Source of the DNA: Natranaeroarchaeum sulfidigenes
Lineage (GTDB): Archaea > Halobacteriota > Halobacteria > Halobacteriales > Natronoarchaeaceae
Direction of reading: 5' to 3'
Length of the DNA: 64,000 bases
Assembly: GCF_017094485.1 (NCBI RefSeq)
Contig: NZ_CP064786.1
Coordinates: forward strand, 1,302,001-1,366,000
This document shows, piece after piece, positions 51,975 through 61,437 of the stretch; position 1 is the first letter of the stretch; every line of letters begins with the position of its first letter. The position numbers were made by a program, and so were the translations under genes. Under the pieces are notes generated by a model, which was not told the origin of the DNA, ran no database searches, and saw nothing but the letters and a program-made list of their open reading frames with translations.

Positions 51975-52083
51975 AGCGCGTTCGGCCACAACACATTTAA
52001 GATGAGCTTACGTCAGGATGACGGTCCGGAATCGAGCGTTGCGAACCGACCCGGGAAGTTTCACTTTCACTCCGCCAACGAAT

Positions 52084-52094
52084 GGGTTTTATTG
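52084..52094 (+). promoter_or_regulatory. TATA box of top6B
   Basis: GGGTTTTATTG is centred about 29 nt upstream of the ATG at 52118, indicating a leaderless top6B-top6A message. Confidence 0.5.
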
Positions 52095-52117
52095 TCCCCA
52101 CTGCTAACCGTCCCGTA

Positions 52118-55100
52118 ATGACTTCGTTTCAACAGACGCTCGGCGAGGACGAGGGCATCGCCGAGGAGCTGGCGGAAAGCCAGCGGGCAATCTCGATTGC
52201 CGAGTTCTTCGAGAAGAACAAACACATGCTCGGCTTCGACAGCGGCGCTCGCGGGCTCGTCACCGCTGTCAAGGAGGCGGTCGACAACTCGCTGGACGCC
52301 GCCGAGGAAGCCGGTATTCTCCCCGACATCTACGTCGAGATTCAGGAAGCCGGTGACTACTACACGCTGATCGTCGAGGACAACGGGCCCGGGATCACAA
52401 AAGAACAGCTCCCGAAAGTCTTCGGGAAACTGCTGTACGGCAGCCGATTTCACAAGCGAGAACAGTCCCTGACACGTGGTCAGCGCCTGCTCGTCAAACG
52501 TGATGGCGAGGTCGAGTTCGTACCGATCGGCGACCTCTGTGATCGGTACCTCGGCGACGATGGGGCCGAAACTGCAACGATTCCGGATGACATCAAAGCT
52601 CCAGCGTTCAACCGCGAAACCTACGAGATGACGTGGGAACCAGTCACCCACGCGATCCGGCACGAGACCGATGCCCGGACGTACGAGATCACGACCGAGA
52701 AGGGCCGAACCGTCGAGGTGACGGGCGATCACAGCCTGTTTTCGGTGACGAAAGACGGCGAGACAAAAGAGCTTGCAGCAGGCGAAATCGAGGCAGGCGA
52801 CTCGCTTCTGACGCCACGACGTCTTCCAGGACCCGACGAACGAGTGGACTCGGTTAACGTTCTCGAACACCTCTCGCCCGAACAACTGGAGGGCCGCCGA
52901 GTGTATGTCTACGGCTTCGACCGGGAGACGATCGCAGAACTCCGGTCCCAGGAGACGATCAGAAAGAAGCCCTCCGAAGACAGCAACCGGAGACGCTACT
53001 ATTACACTCACAACGGTGTCGAGATCCTCCGGGACAGCGTCGAGCAAAACTATATTAAGGACGGCTACCTGCCAGCCGAGACGGTACTCAAACTCGGCTG
53101 GGAGGAGAAGGCAGCCGACTGTGAGCTGAAAACGTACCAGGTCGGTGGGAAAGAGTCGACGATGCCGGTTACGCTGCCGGTCGATGATGCCCTTGTCGAA
53201 CTGCTGGCGTACTACGTTTCCGAAGGACACGTCGGTGACCGACAGGTCGGGTTTACGTTTGGCTCACACGAGGATGGGCTGATCGAGGCGACCGAATCGG
53301 CGGTTGCTGGCATCACGGGCTCGTCGACGACTGTCCAGCGCGAGCGAAATTCGACCCGAGTGAAGGCCTTTGGCTCGCCGCTCGCGATGTTTCTGGAAGC
53401 GGCGTGTGGTTCAGGGGCGACCGAAAAGCGGATTCCGGGCTTCGTGTTCGAGATCGATCCAGCGCTCCAGCAGCGGTTTATCGCAGCGCTGTACCAGGGC
53501 GATGGCTCGGACTCTCACCCCTGTAACGAACTTTCACATACGACGGTTAGTGAGACGCTAGCTCGACAGCTTTCGGTCCTCTGGAACATGCACGGCGTGC
53601 TCGCGAGTACCGAACGAAGAGAGGACAACAGTGGCTATGCCGATGATCCGTCGACTGCGTACCGGACCAAGGTGTACGGTGAGGACGTGAACATTGCGGA
53701 CGTGTTCAGCGAGAAACGAACGCCGGGTGAACAGGGATACAAGCGGATCCCGACGGGTCTGCTTGACGATGTTCGCGTTGGTGAAACGAGCAACCGGACG
53801 GTCCCCGACACGATACCCGGATTACTCGTTGGGGCTGGCGTCGGCTCGGACCTCGATCACGCCGCAAACTATCAGGCGGTGATCGAGGACGCGCTTGCTG
53901 GCGAATACGTCACCGAGCCCCGGTACGTCCACAACCTGAAAGAGATGGGCCTACTCAACGGGGACCATCGCCCAACCGAGCAACTCGGACGCCTCTGGGA
54001 GACGATCGAGAACCTGCAGGGTCTCACCGAGACGGATATGTGTCTCCTACCAGTCAAGAGCGTCGAGGAGACCGAGCCGCCGGAGTACGTATACGACATC
54101 TCGGTTCCCGGTGCAACTGGCACAGACGAGAACTTCGTCGTGGCCAACGAGGGCGCGCTCAGCGTCAAGAACAGCCGCGGCCAGCAGGGGATCGGTATCT
54201 CTGCGGCCGTGCTCTACTCCCAGCTTACCAGTGGCAAACCGGCCAAGATCACGAGCCGGACGAAAGGTTCGGCCGAAGCCGAGTACTTCGAGCTCGTCAT
54301 CGATACGGACACGAACGAGCCGGAAATCCGTACCGAGGAGACCACCTCGTGGGACCGCACTCACGGAACACGAATCGAGATTGAGATGGAAGCGAACATG
54401 CGAGCGCGCTCGCAGCTCCACGACTACATCAAACACACCGCAGTCGTCAACCCTCACGCCCGTGTAGAGTTGAAAGAGCCACAGAAGCATTTCAAGTTCG
54501 AGCGCGCGGAGGAAGCCGAACTCCCGGACGAGACCGAGGAGATCCGCCCGCACCCACACGGCGTCGAACTCGGGACGGTGCTGAAGATGCTCGACGCGAC
54601 CGACTCCCATTCAGTGTCGGGCTTCCTTCAGAACGAGTTCACACGCGTGGGCAAAAAGACCGCAGACAGCGTCATCGATGCGTTCCGTGACCGCCACTAC
54701 GGTCGAGAGATGACGTGGACGCCGCCGGGAGCACACGAAGCCGGGGTCAGCGAGGCAGTCATCGAAGCAACGAACGGAAAAAGTCCCGAAGCGACCGAGG
54801 CGTTCGGGGAGGCCGTCGAGGACGAACTCGCGGAGGGAGGGGCCATCGCGCACCACGACGTCGTCGCGGCGGTTCGCGAGGCCGCAAACGAGATCGGCCA
54901 CGAGTACGACACGACGCTCGGGGAGACGGTCCGCGAGAACGTCGTCGCCGCAGTCTGGACAGCAGTGACCGAGGGACTGCTCCCGAGGGAGACGGACGAG
55001 GAGGCCGAGGACGGAGACCAAGAGGAATCCGGACGCCGCGCCCCAGATCTCTACGGCATCGTGGATGACGCGACGAGCACGCGCAAGGACGACGCCGCGG

Positions 55101-56290
55101 TCGAGGGGATCGCCGACCGACTGGCCGCGAAGTTCGCCGACAGCGCGGATAGCAGGGATCGGACGACCCACGACGGCCTGCGCGAGTACGTCGACCGCTC
55201 GGCGGACATGCTCGAAGAACACGGCGACGTGACCTTCGGTGAGACGGCCCGTGAGAACGTGCTGGAGGCTGTCTGGGAGCGGATGAAGACTGTACCCGAC
55301 GATCCGCCGAAGGTCTCGACGATCGCGGACAGCCGCGACACGGCCAGCGAACTGCTGGAAGCCATGCGCGAAACGTCGATCATGTCGCCGCCGACGAACT
55401 GCCTGTCGCCGATCAGCGACACGCTGGTCGAGGCGGGGCTTCGCAAGGAGTACGACGCGGACTTCTACGCGGCGTCGACGCGAGATGCGGATGTCCACGG
55501 CGGTGACCCATTTATCGTCGAGGCGGGGATCGCCTACGGCGGCGAACTGCCTGCCGAGGGATCCGCGGAGGTCCTGCGCTTTGCCAACCGTGTCCCGCTG
55601 GTCTACCAGCGCGGCGCGTGTGCGACCACGGACGTTATCAAGAACATCGGCTGGCGAAACTACAACCTCGACCAGCCAGGCGGGAGCGGCGTCCCGAACG
55701 GGCCGGTCGTGATCATGATCCACGTCGCCTCGACGAACGTTCCCTTCACCAGCGAATCCAAGGACGCCATCGCGAACGTCCCGGAGATCGAAGACGAGAT
55801 CGAACTGGCGATCCGCGAGGCGGCCCGCGAACTCAAGAGCTACCTCAAGAAGCGCCAGTCGATGCAGAAACGCCAGAAGAAACAGGATGTCCTTGCGGAG
55901 ATCCTGCCCGAGATGGCCGAGAAGGTCTCGGAAGTCACGGGCCAGTCGAAGCCGAACTTCGACGACGCGCTCGCGCGGATCATGAACAACGTGCTCGTCG
56001 AGCGGGGAGTCGAGGAGAACGGGGACACGAGTACGGTAACCCTGCTCGTCGAGAACAACTCGACCACGAACGAGTCCCTTGAGGTGACCGATATCGTCAC
56101 GGCCGAGCCAACCGACCTCCCCGACGACGCGACCGTCGTCGAGATGGACGGCGAGTGGTTCGTCAAGTGGTCGCCGACAGTCGATAGCGGGGACGAGGCC
56201 ACGCTCTCCTACGTTACCGGGAGCGATGCGACGTTCGACGTGACGGTAGAGGGTGTCGAAGACGCGAAACTGACGGTGAACGACCAATGA
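52118..56290 (+). CDS. top6B: DNA topoisomerase VI subunit B with in-frame intein
   Basis: The 1390-residue precursor contains 821 residues of Top6B plus a 569-residue intein (residues 117-685). The extein has GHKL motifs: [29 protein letters not shown] and, split by the intein, the ATP-lid motif [10 protein letters not shown]. Then come the H2TH and transducer domains ([13 protein letters not shown], the long acidic insertion around [14 protein letters not shown] and [11 protein letters not shown]) and a C-terminal Ig-like fold. Topo VI relaxes and decatenates DNA with ATP. The start at [11 protein letters not shown] is supported by the TATA box. top6A overlaps its stop by 4 bp. Confidence 0.95.
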   Translation: MTSFQQTLGEDEGIAEELAESQRAISIAEFFEKNKHMLGFDSGARGLVTAVKEAVDNSLDAAEEAGILPDIYVEIQEAGDYYTLIVEDNGPGITKEQLPKVFGKLLYGSRFHKREQSLTRGQRLLVKRDGEVEFVPIGDLCDRYLGDDGAETATIPDDIKAPAFNRETYEMTWEPVTHAIRHETDARTYEITTEKGRTVEVTGDHSLFSVTKDGETKELAAGEIEAGDSLLTPRRLPGPDERVDSVNVLEHLSPEQLEGRRVYVYGFDRETIAELRSQETIRKKPSEDSNRRRYYYTHNGVEILRDSVEQNYIKDGYLPAETVLKLGWEEKAADCELKTYQVGGKESTMPVTLPVDDALVELLAYYVSEGHVGDRQVGFTFGSHEDGLIEATESAVAGITGSSTTVQRERNSTRVKAFGSPLAMFLEAACGSGATEKRIPGFVFEIDPALQQRFIAALYQGDGSDSHPCNELSHTTVSETLARQLSVLWNMHGVLASTERREDNSGYADDPSTAYRTKVYGEDVNIADVFSEKRTPGEQGYKRIPTGLLDDVRVGETSNRTVPDTIPGLLVGAGVGSDLDHAANYQAVIEDALAGEYVTEPRYVHNLKEMGLLNGDHRPTEQLGRLWETIENLQGLTETDMCLLPVKSVEETEPPEYVYDISVPGATGTDENFVVANEGALSVKNSRGQQGIGISAAVLYSQLTSGKPAKITSRTKGSAEAEYFELVIDTDTNEPEIRTEETTSWDRTHGTRIEIEMEANMRARSQLHDYIKHTAVVNPHARVELKEPQKHFKFERAEEAELPDETEEIRPHPHGVELGTVLKMLDATDSHSVSGFLQNEFTRVGKKTADSVIDAFRDRHYGREMTWTPPGAHEAGVSEAVIEATNGKSPEATEAFGEAVEDELAEGGAIAHHDVVAAVREAANEIGHEYDTTLGETVRENVVAAVWTAVTEGLLPRETDEEAEDGDQEESGRRAPDLYGIVDDATSTRKDDAAVEGIADRLAAKFADSADSRDRTTHDGLREYVDRSADMLEEHGDVTFGETARENVLEAVWERMKTVPDDPPKVSTIADSRDTASELLEAMRETSIMSPPTNCLSPISDTLVEAGLRKEYDADFYAASTRDADVHGGDPFIVEAGIAYGGELPAEGSAEVLRFANRVPLVYQRGACATTDVIKNIGWRNYNLDQPGGSGVPNGPVVIMIHVASTNVPFTSESKDAIANVPEIEDEIELAIREAARELKSYLKKRQSMQKRQKKQDVLAEILPEMAEKVSEVTGQSKPNFDDALARIMNNVLVERGVEENGDTSTVTLLVENNSTTNESLEVTDIVTAEPTDLPDDATVVEMDGEWFVKWSPTVDSGDEATLSYVTGSDATFDVTVEGVEDAKLTVNDQ
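52466..54172 (+). mobile_element. Intein with LAGLIDADG homing endonuclease inserted in Top6B
   Basis: 569 codons interrupt Top6B between Gln116 and the +1 Ser of SRGQQG. Block A starts with Ser1 (SLTRGQRLL); block B is DHSLFSVT-like around GDHSLF; two dodecapeptide motifs, [14 protein letters not shown] (about 53197-53232) and [14 protein letters not shown] (about 53484-53520), indicate an intact DOD homing endonuclease; block F/G ends ALSVKN then Ser+1. The penultimate residue is Lys rather than the usual His. Splicing must occur to rebuild the ATP lid. Confidence 0.92.
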
Positions 56291-57378
56291 GTTCAGATAC
56301 CAGCACGGAAGCCCAGGAGAAGTTGATCGACCTCGCAGCGGACTTTTACGACCAGTTCGACCGCGGAGAGATACCACGGATGACGCTGCCGACCCGGACC
56401 AAGACCAACATCGAGTACGACGAGGACGCGGATGTCTGGGTCTATGGAGACCGCGAGAGCACGCGCTCGGCCAACAGCATCCGCGGGGCGCGCAAACTGC
56501 TCAAGGCAGCCTACACCATCGAGTTCCTCGACAATCAGCTCGAAGAGGATCGCTCCTCGACCCTGCGTGAACTGTACTATCTCTCGGAGTCGTGGGACTC
56601 CGAGGAAGCCCAGTTCTCGACCCAGGACGAGTCCAACCAGCTCATCGAGGACCTCGAAATCGTCTCGGAGGTCCGGCGCGAGGACTTTCATATGCGCCCC
56701 GAGGAGTCGGGTGCGAAGGTGATGGGCCCGCTGCTCCTCCGTGAGCAGACCCGGCGGGGAGACCGCGACATTCACTGCCAGAAAGACGTCGGGCAGGGCG
56801 GCTACCAGATCCCGAACAACCCGGACACGATCGAGTTCCTCGAATGTGACGCCGACTTCGTGCTGTCCGTCGAGACCGGTGGTATGCGCGACCGGCTCGT
56901 CGAGAACGGCTTCGACGACGAGTACAATGCAATTGTCGTCCATCTGGGCGGCCAGCCCGCGCGTGCGACCCGGCGACTGATGAAGCGGTTCCACGACGAA
57001 CTCGACCTGCCGGTGACCGTGTTCACTGACGCTGACCCGTGGTCCTACCGGATCTACGGCTCGGTCGCGTACGGTTCGATCAAGTCCGCCCACCTCTCGG
57101 AGTATCTGGCGACGCCCGAGGCACAGTTCATCGGCCTCCGTCCCGAGGATATCGTCGACTACGACCTGCCGACCGACCCGCTCTCGGATTCGGATATCAA
57201 CGCCCTGGAGAGCGAACTCGAGGATCCGCGGTTCCAGACCGACTACTGGAAAGAACAGATCGAGATCCAGCTGGATATCGGGAAGAAGTCCGAACAGCAG
57301 GCGCTGGCCTCGCGCGGGCTGGACTTCGTGACGGATACCTATCTTCCGGACCGGCTCGAAGAGATGGGGATCATCTAG
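56287..57378 (+). CDS. top6A: DNA topoisomerase VI subunit A (Spo11-like)
   Basis: A 363-residue catalytic subunit. The DNA-cutting tyrosine lies in [12 protein letters not shown] (Tyr97 or Tyr98), in the CAP-like domain; the TOPRIM domain contains [10 protein letters not shown] with the metal Glu, and [13 protein letters not shown] with DxD. With Top6B it forms the A2B2 enzyme. The ATGA overlap with top6B ensures coupled translation. Confidence 0.95.
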   Translation: MSSDTSTEAQEKLIDLAADFYDQFDRGEIPRMTLPTRTKTNIEYDEDADVWVYGDRESTRSANSIRGARKLLKAAYTIEFLDNQLEEDRSSTLRELYYLSESWDSEEAQFSTQDESNQLIEDLEIVSEVRREDFHMRPEESGAKVMGPLLLREQTRRGDRDIHCQKDVGQGGYQIPNNPDTIEFLECDADFVLSVETGGMRDRLVENGFDDEYNAIVVHLGGQPARATRRLMKRFHDELDLPVTVFTDADPWSYRIYGSVAYGSIKSAHLSEYLATPEAQFIGLRPEDIVDYDLPTDPLSDSDINALESELEDPRFQTDYWKEQIEIQLDIGKKSEQQALASRGLDFVTDTYLPDRLEEMGII

Positions 57379-57382
57379 CTCT

Positions 57383-58129
57383 TCAGGATTCGTCCAGCGC
57401 GACGGGAACGCCCCGTCGTGCCACGTCGACCGCGAACGCCTCGGAGTCCGATTCTAACTGCTCGAACGTGTTGTAGTGGATCGGTAGCGTCAGGTCCGGG
57501 TCGAGCGCCTCGGCGAGGTCGGCCGCATCGTGGCGATCCATCGTGTAGTTCTTGCTGATAGAGGGCAGGAAGACGTCGACGTCCAGTTGCTCGTGGCCCG
57601 CCAGCACGTCCGAATCACCCGGCCAGAAGACGGTCGTGTTGCCGAGTGTGAGATGGTAGCCCACGCCGATCCCTTCGGGGTGCATCGGCTCGCCGCTCGC
57701 GTCGACGTTCGGTCCGTCCGGCTCGTTGTACGCGGGGATCGTTCTCACGATCACGTCCTCGACGAGCTCGTCCGTCTCCTCGTCCACCCGCATGAGGTCG
57801 TAGGGTAGGTCCTCCAGTCGCTCCACGTCCCGGTCGATCCCCGGTGCGTAAACGGCGTCGTAGGCGACGACTGTGGCGTCCTCGCTCGCGACCCGGCGAA
57901 CGCCGTCGGAATCGTAGTGGTGGTCGTGAGTGATGCAGACCAGATTGCCGTCCTGCGCGTCGTAGTCCTGTGCCGGTGGGTGGCCGATGTCACGCCCGTC
58001 CGGTGTCCACTCGCCGGTCAGCACGCCGTAGCGGCCCGGATCGAGGTACACCACGGTTCCTTCGTGTTCGAGGCGAACGGTTGCGTAGCCGAGCCAGTCG
58101 ATGGTGAGATCGCGGTAGGTGACGGTCAT
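57383..58129 (-). CDS. Metal-dependent hydrolase of the metallo-beta-lactamase fold (UPF0173-like)
   Basis: The 248-residue protein has the metal-binding motif CITHDHHYDSDGV (HxHxxD-like), then VFWPGDSDV and LPIHYNTFE, the pattern of UlaG/UPF0173-type hydrolases. The start WLGYATVRLEHEG is typical. A cyclic or lactone substrate is plausible but not shown. It converges with top6A (5 bp apart). Confidence 0.85.
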   Translation of the reverse strand: MTVTYRDLTIDWLGYATVRLEHEGTVVYLDPGRYGVLTGEWTPDGRDIGHPPAQDYDAQDGNLVCITHDHHYDSDGVRRVASEDATVVAYDAVYAPGIDRDVERLEDLPYDLMRVDEETDELVEDVIVRTIPAYNEPDGPNVDASGEPMHPEGIGVGYHLTLGNTTVFWPGDSDVLAGHEQLDVDVFLPSISKNYTMDRHDAADLAEALDPDLTLPIHYNTFEQLESDSEAFAVDVARRGVPVALDES

Positions 58130-58495
58130 GGGTACACGATGGTCGAGGGTTTCGTTAAGCGTTCGGCTTCGGGCAGATACGAGCCACGATGGCTAACCGT
58201 TTACTTCAAAAACTGTAGTGTTACACTACAGTAACTATATCTATAAACTTCATATTCTGTAGCATTAGGTGAGAGCGCCTCAAATAACCAGAATTTCCCA
58301 GATCTGTTGCCATACTTGATAGTTAATCGAAACTCAGTGCTGAATACAGGATGCGGACCTCGCACCGATATCACTGATCTCGGCGGGGGCTAATTACAGA
58401 TAATTTCGGAAAGAAAGGCCCCCTGTCAGGTCTGGGGGTGTCAAAACCGGAACAAAATGCTAATAACTGGTGGAAAATGACTTCTATGCATATAG
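58130..58495. other. 366-bp AT-rich intergenic region with palindrome
   Basis: No convincing gene. It contains the hydrolase promoter on the left (CTTAACGAAA about 22-31 nt before its ATG), a perfect palindrome at 58213-58233, a TATA-like block CTATATCTATAAAC (58236-58249) that has no ORF behind it, another CTGTAG half-site at 58258-58263, and a TAATAAC TATA before the gene at 58496. Confidence 0.5.
58213..58233. promoter_or_regulatory. 21-bp perfect palindrome (operator)
   Basis: Arms ACTGTAGTGT and ACACTACAGT are fully complementary around a single T. It lies about 84 nt upstream of the hydrolase ATG and directly before a plus-strand TATA-like block. The size and symmetry fit a dimeric winged-helix protein site. 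Confidence 0.6.
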
Positions 58496-59242
58496 ATGCC
58501 GAACGGAATCAATCGGACTCAGTCGGTTACCGACGGGCTCCGATACTTCACACCGCGCTCTACACGCACGCACCGGGCCGCGTTCGGTCTGGGTTTCAGC
58601 ATCTGGTTCCTCTCGATTGTGGCCACGCCATTCATTGTCACTGGGGATGCAACTACGATCGCGGTCCGATCGACGCTTGTCGCAGCGACCATCACGAGCG
58701 TCTACTTCGTGGTACTGTCCCTGTTGGCAATTGGCTCTCCTGTAGGAAACCTCATCGCGCCGGGGGCCTTCGTCGCCGTGACACCAGGACCACTCTATCG
58801 CCTGCTACTGCCTGATCTCAATGTGTCGAATCCAGCTGTCGTTCCGTTCACTGAAGTGGGTGGATTCGCAGTACCGGGACTGCTCGCAGGGCTGTTCCTT
58901 CCTGTAGTGTTGCTCACCGGTATCTACACCGTTCGGCCTCGGCCACGTGAATGGGAGGCGAATATCATGCCGGACGGATTTAGTTTCATCGAGCTCGTCC
59001 ACGAGCAAGGTGAGCGGACGCGCAGGTCGCCGATGACCGAAGTGCTGCCACAGAAATTCGGGTTCGTGGAAGGAGCATTGTTTGTCCTTTTGCTCGTTGT
59101 TCCCGGTGCCCTCTCAGTCGCACTGCCGACATACGTCACGTCACCAGGCGATATCCTCTTTTCGCTCGTCGTCCTCTTCGGTGCAACGTTCGTTCATTTC
59201 AATCGAACGAAGCGTCCCGCCGGCGACCGCCCACCAGACTAA
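58496..59242 (+). CDS. Polytopic membrane protein of unknown function
   Basis: A 248-residue protein with about six hydrophobic helices in two groups (about 28-130 and 195-235) separated by a soluble loop (about 145-195, MPDGFSFIELVHEQGERTRR). No transporter signature or cofactor motif is seen. It begins in an AT-rich region and is followed after 12 bp by another small membrane gene, so the two probably form a pair. Confidence 0.55.
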   Translation: MPNGINRTQSVTDGLRYFTPRSTRTHRAAFGLGFSIWFLSIVATPFIVTGDATTIAVRSTLVAATITSVYFVVLSLLAIGSPVGNLIAPGAFVAVTPGPLYRLLLPDLNVSNPAVVPFTEVGGFAVPGLLAGLFLPVVLLTGIYTVRPRPREWEANIMPDGFSFIELVHEQGERTRRSPMTEVLPQKFGFVEGALFVLLLVVPGALSVALPTYVTSPGDILFSLVVLFGATFVHFNRTKRPAGDRPPD

Positions 59243-59254
59243 TACACCCGACCA

Positions 59255-59581
59255 ATGTCACGCAATACTGAGACTGCCGAGGAGGAGGAGGCCAATGCTA
59301 CTGACTCGGAGTCACTCCTGCTGTACCATCTCATCGGCTGGGGAATCAGTGCCATCGTCCTGATATCGGTCATCTATGCGGTCCTGGTGACGCCCCCGGT
59401 TGGCTCGCTACCTCACGACTGGTTCGGACCACTGGGCCTCGGTGGCCAAATCGGGGTGTGGTTGTCTCCTGTATCTCGAACAGCACTCCGCGCTGTTATC
59501 GGACTCACGGTCCTCTGTATCGTCGTCACAGGGGTAATAAAACTCGGAATGAGACTAAAAAGCCGCGTGGGCGACGAGTGA
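59255..59581 (+). CDS. Small membrane protein paired with the preceding gene
   Basis: The 108-residue protein has an acidic N-terminus (EEEEANATDSE) and two hydrophobic helices (about 23-47 and 78-98). The loop in between contains GPLGLGGQIGVWL. It follows the previous membrane gene by 12 bp on the same strand. Family not recognised. Confidence 0.55.
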   Translation: MSRNTETAEEEEANATDSESLLLYHLIGWGISAIVLISVIYAVLVTPPVGSLPHDWFGPLGLGGQIGVWLSPVSRTALRAVIGLTVLCIVVTGVIKLGMRLKSRVGDE

Positions 59582-59651
59582 GTTGTTGGTCTCTCATCAG
59601 CGCAGGCGATGGTTGATGATTTTACGAGGATTGGCTCAGCCCCCTCGATGC

Positions 59652-61349
59652 TCACTCCCGCTCGGCCAGCCCTTCGACCCGCTCCAGACTGTCGGCGTCC
59701 TCTACATCCAGATCCTCTCTCACACCGACGAATCTGGGGAAGCGAAGCGCGTAGCCCGACGAGTACGTCGGCGAGGACTGGATCTCCTCGTAGCCCACCT
59801 CGAAGACGACAGCAGGCTCGATCTCGACGGTCTGGCCGTCCTCACTCCGAATGTGGGGTTCGAGCAGATCGGTCAGATCGGCGAGCGTCTCATCAGTAAT
59901 CCCCGTCGCGACCTTGCCGAGCGTCTCGTAGGAGCCACCCCCAGTTCGTGCGGAGAGCAGGAAGGTTCCGAGAAACGTTGCCCGACGTCCTTCGCCCCAC
60001 TCCGCGCCGGTGACGACCAGATCGAGCGTCTCGACGTCGGGTTTGCGCTTGAGCCAGTTCTTCCCGCGGCGGCCCGGGGAGTACGTCGAGTCGGGATCCT
60101 TGAGCATGATCCCCTCGTGTCCAGCGGCCAGGGCCTCCGCATCGATCGACTCGATCTCCTCGGGGTCGTCGCTGATCCGGAGCGTCGAGCGCTGGGGGCC
60201 GTCGGCGAGGAGGTTCGCCAGTCGGTCGTGACGCCGCCTGAGCGGGTCCTCGAGCAGATCCTCGCCGTCGGCGTGGAGACAGTCGAAAAACGAGGGGCGA
60301 ACCGTGACGTCCTCGCGGGCGGCCTCGATGTCGTGCTTGCGGCGGAATCGTCGCAGGACCTGCTGGAATGGGAGGGGATCGCCATCGTCATTCACGGCGA
60401 CGACCTCGCCGTCGAGGATCACCGGCACGTCGAAGCGCTCCTGGGCGAACTCGACGACCTCGGGCAACGCGGCGGTGACGTCTTCCATGTTCCGCGAGAA
60501 TACGCGAGTGGTTTCCGTTGTGGTATCTCCCCCGTCGCGCTCGATCCCGTCCGGATCATGGTGCAACTGGACGCGGGCACCGTCGTACTTCCACTCGATG
60601 GCGGCTTCGTCCCACTCCTCCAGAGCGTCAGTCACCGATCCAGCCTGCGCGAGCATCGCCTGTACTGGGCGGCCGATCTCCAGCGTGATGTCGGCGAGGC
60701 CATCGGTTCCCCCCTCGCGTGCGGTTCTGGCGACCAGCCCGTAGTCGTTCGAGACCTGCAACGCTCGCTCGACGTCTGCGACGGGCACTGCGAACGCCTC
60801 GGCGATGGCGTCTCTCACGGTGCCCTCGCCGACGCCGATGCGCATCTCCGAGAGGACGAGTCGGGCGAGATAGCGCGCCTCGATCGGCTCACAGCGGTTC
60901 AGGAGGCCAAACAGGAGGTCGATCTTCGTGCCCTGACTCCCATCGCCCGAGATCGCGGCGAGGGCATCGAGTTCCGCGAACACCTCACCGACGGTCAGCG
61001 AGTCGTCGCCATCCCCGGAGCCGAACGCGGCAAGGCCGCGCTGGCCACCGAACTCGTAGCTCGCGGCAACAGCGCCGATCTCGCCGACCTCAGCCAGTTC
61101 GGATTCGACGTCCGCTGCGGTGACGTTCTGCCCGGCAGCGCGGGCGATCGCCTCGTAGAGGTAGTTCGGTCCGATATCGAGCGTCGTCGAGTCCCACGCG
61201 GGGAAGATCCGGCCCTGGACGAACCGGGCGATAACCGGAAGATCGCCGTCGCCGTCGGATAGCAGCTCCGTCACCAGCGCGACGGTTTCGAGATCCGCAG
61301 GCTCGTCTTCGATCCGGTCGGCGTACGCGGCGAACTCCCTGAACTCCAT
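59652..61349 (-). CDS. ligA: ATP-dependent DNA ligase
   Basis: A 565-residue ligase of the archaeal/eukaryotic type I class. The N-terminal DNA-binding domain (about 1-215) is followed by the adenylation domain with EWKYDGARVQ, whose Lys254 forms the AMP adduct, then DGEVVAVN, EGIMLKDPDS, and the OB domain with WLKRKPD. It seals nicks in replication and repair, functionally next to FEN1. Replication genes are not clustered here. Confidence 0.94.
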   Translation of the reverse strand: MEFREFAAYADRIEDEPADLETVALVTELLSDGDGDLPVIARFVQGRIFPAWDSTTLDIGPNYLYEAIARAAGQNVTAADVESELAEVGEIGAVAASYEFGGQRGLAAFGSGDGDDSLTVGEVFAELDALAAISGDGSQGTKIDLLFGLLNRCEPIEARYLARLVLSEMRIGVGEGTVRDAIAEAFAVPVADVERALQVSNDYGLVARTAREGGTDGLADITLEIGRPVQAMLAQAGSVTDALEEWDEAAIEWKYDGARVQLHHDPDGIERDGGDTTTETTRVFSRNMEDVTAALPEVVEFAQERFDVPVILDGEVVAVNDDGDPLPFQQVLRRFRRKHDIEAAREDVTVRPSFFDCLHADGEDLLEDPLRRRHDRLANLLADGPQRSTLRISDDPEEIESIDAEALAAGHEGIMLKDPDSTYSPGRRGKNWLKRKPDVETLDLVVTGAEWGEGRRATFLGTFLLSARTGGGSYETLGKVATGITDETLADLTDLLEPHIRSEDGQTVEIEPAVVFEVGYEEIQSSPTYSSGYALRFPRFVGVREDLDVEDADSLERVEGLAERE

Positions 61350-61437
61350 CGCCCGCCGGTACGCCCGGCCGTTTTATAAACGACCCGGACCGGTCTCAGC
61401 CGCGGGTTTCAAGAGTGTCGCCGTCGCAGAGAGGGGT

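Noticed and set aside
52082-52117. Earlier ATG of top6B at 52082
   Set aside because: It overlaps the TATA box; Top6B proteins begin near MTSFQ-type sequences.
54611-56377. Open frame of 588 codons on the minus strand opposite top6B
   Set aside because: Antisense to conserved Top6B coding sequence; composition is Arg/Val-rich instead of acidic.
59583-61262. Open frame of 559 codons on the plus strand opposite ligA
   Set aside because: Shadow of a clear DNA ligase with catalytic Lys254.
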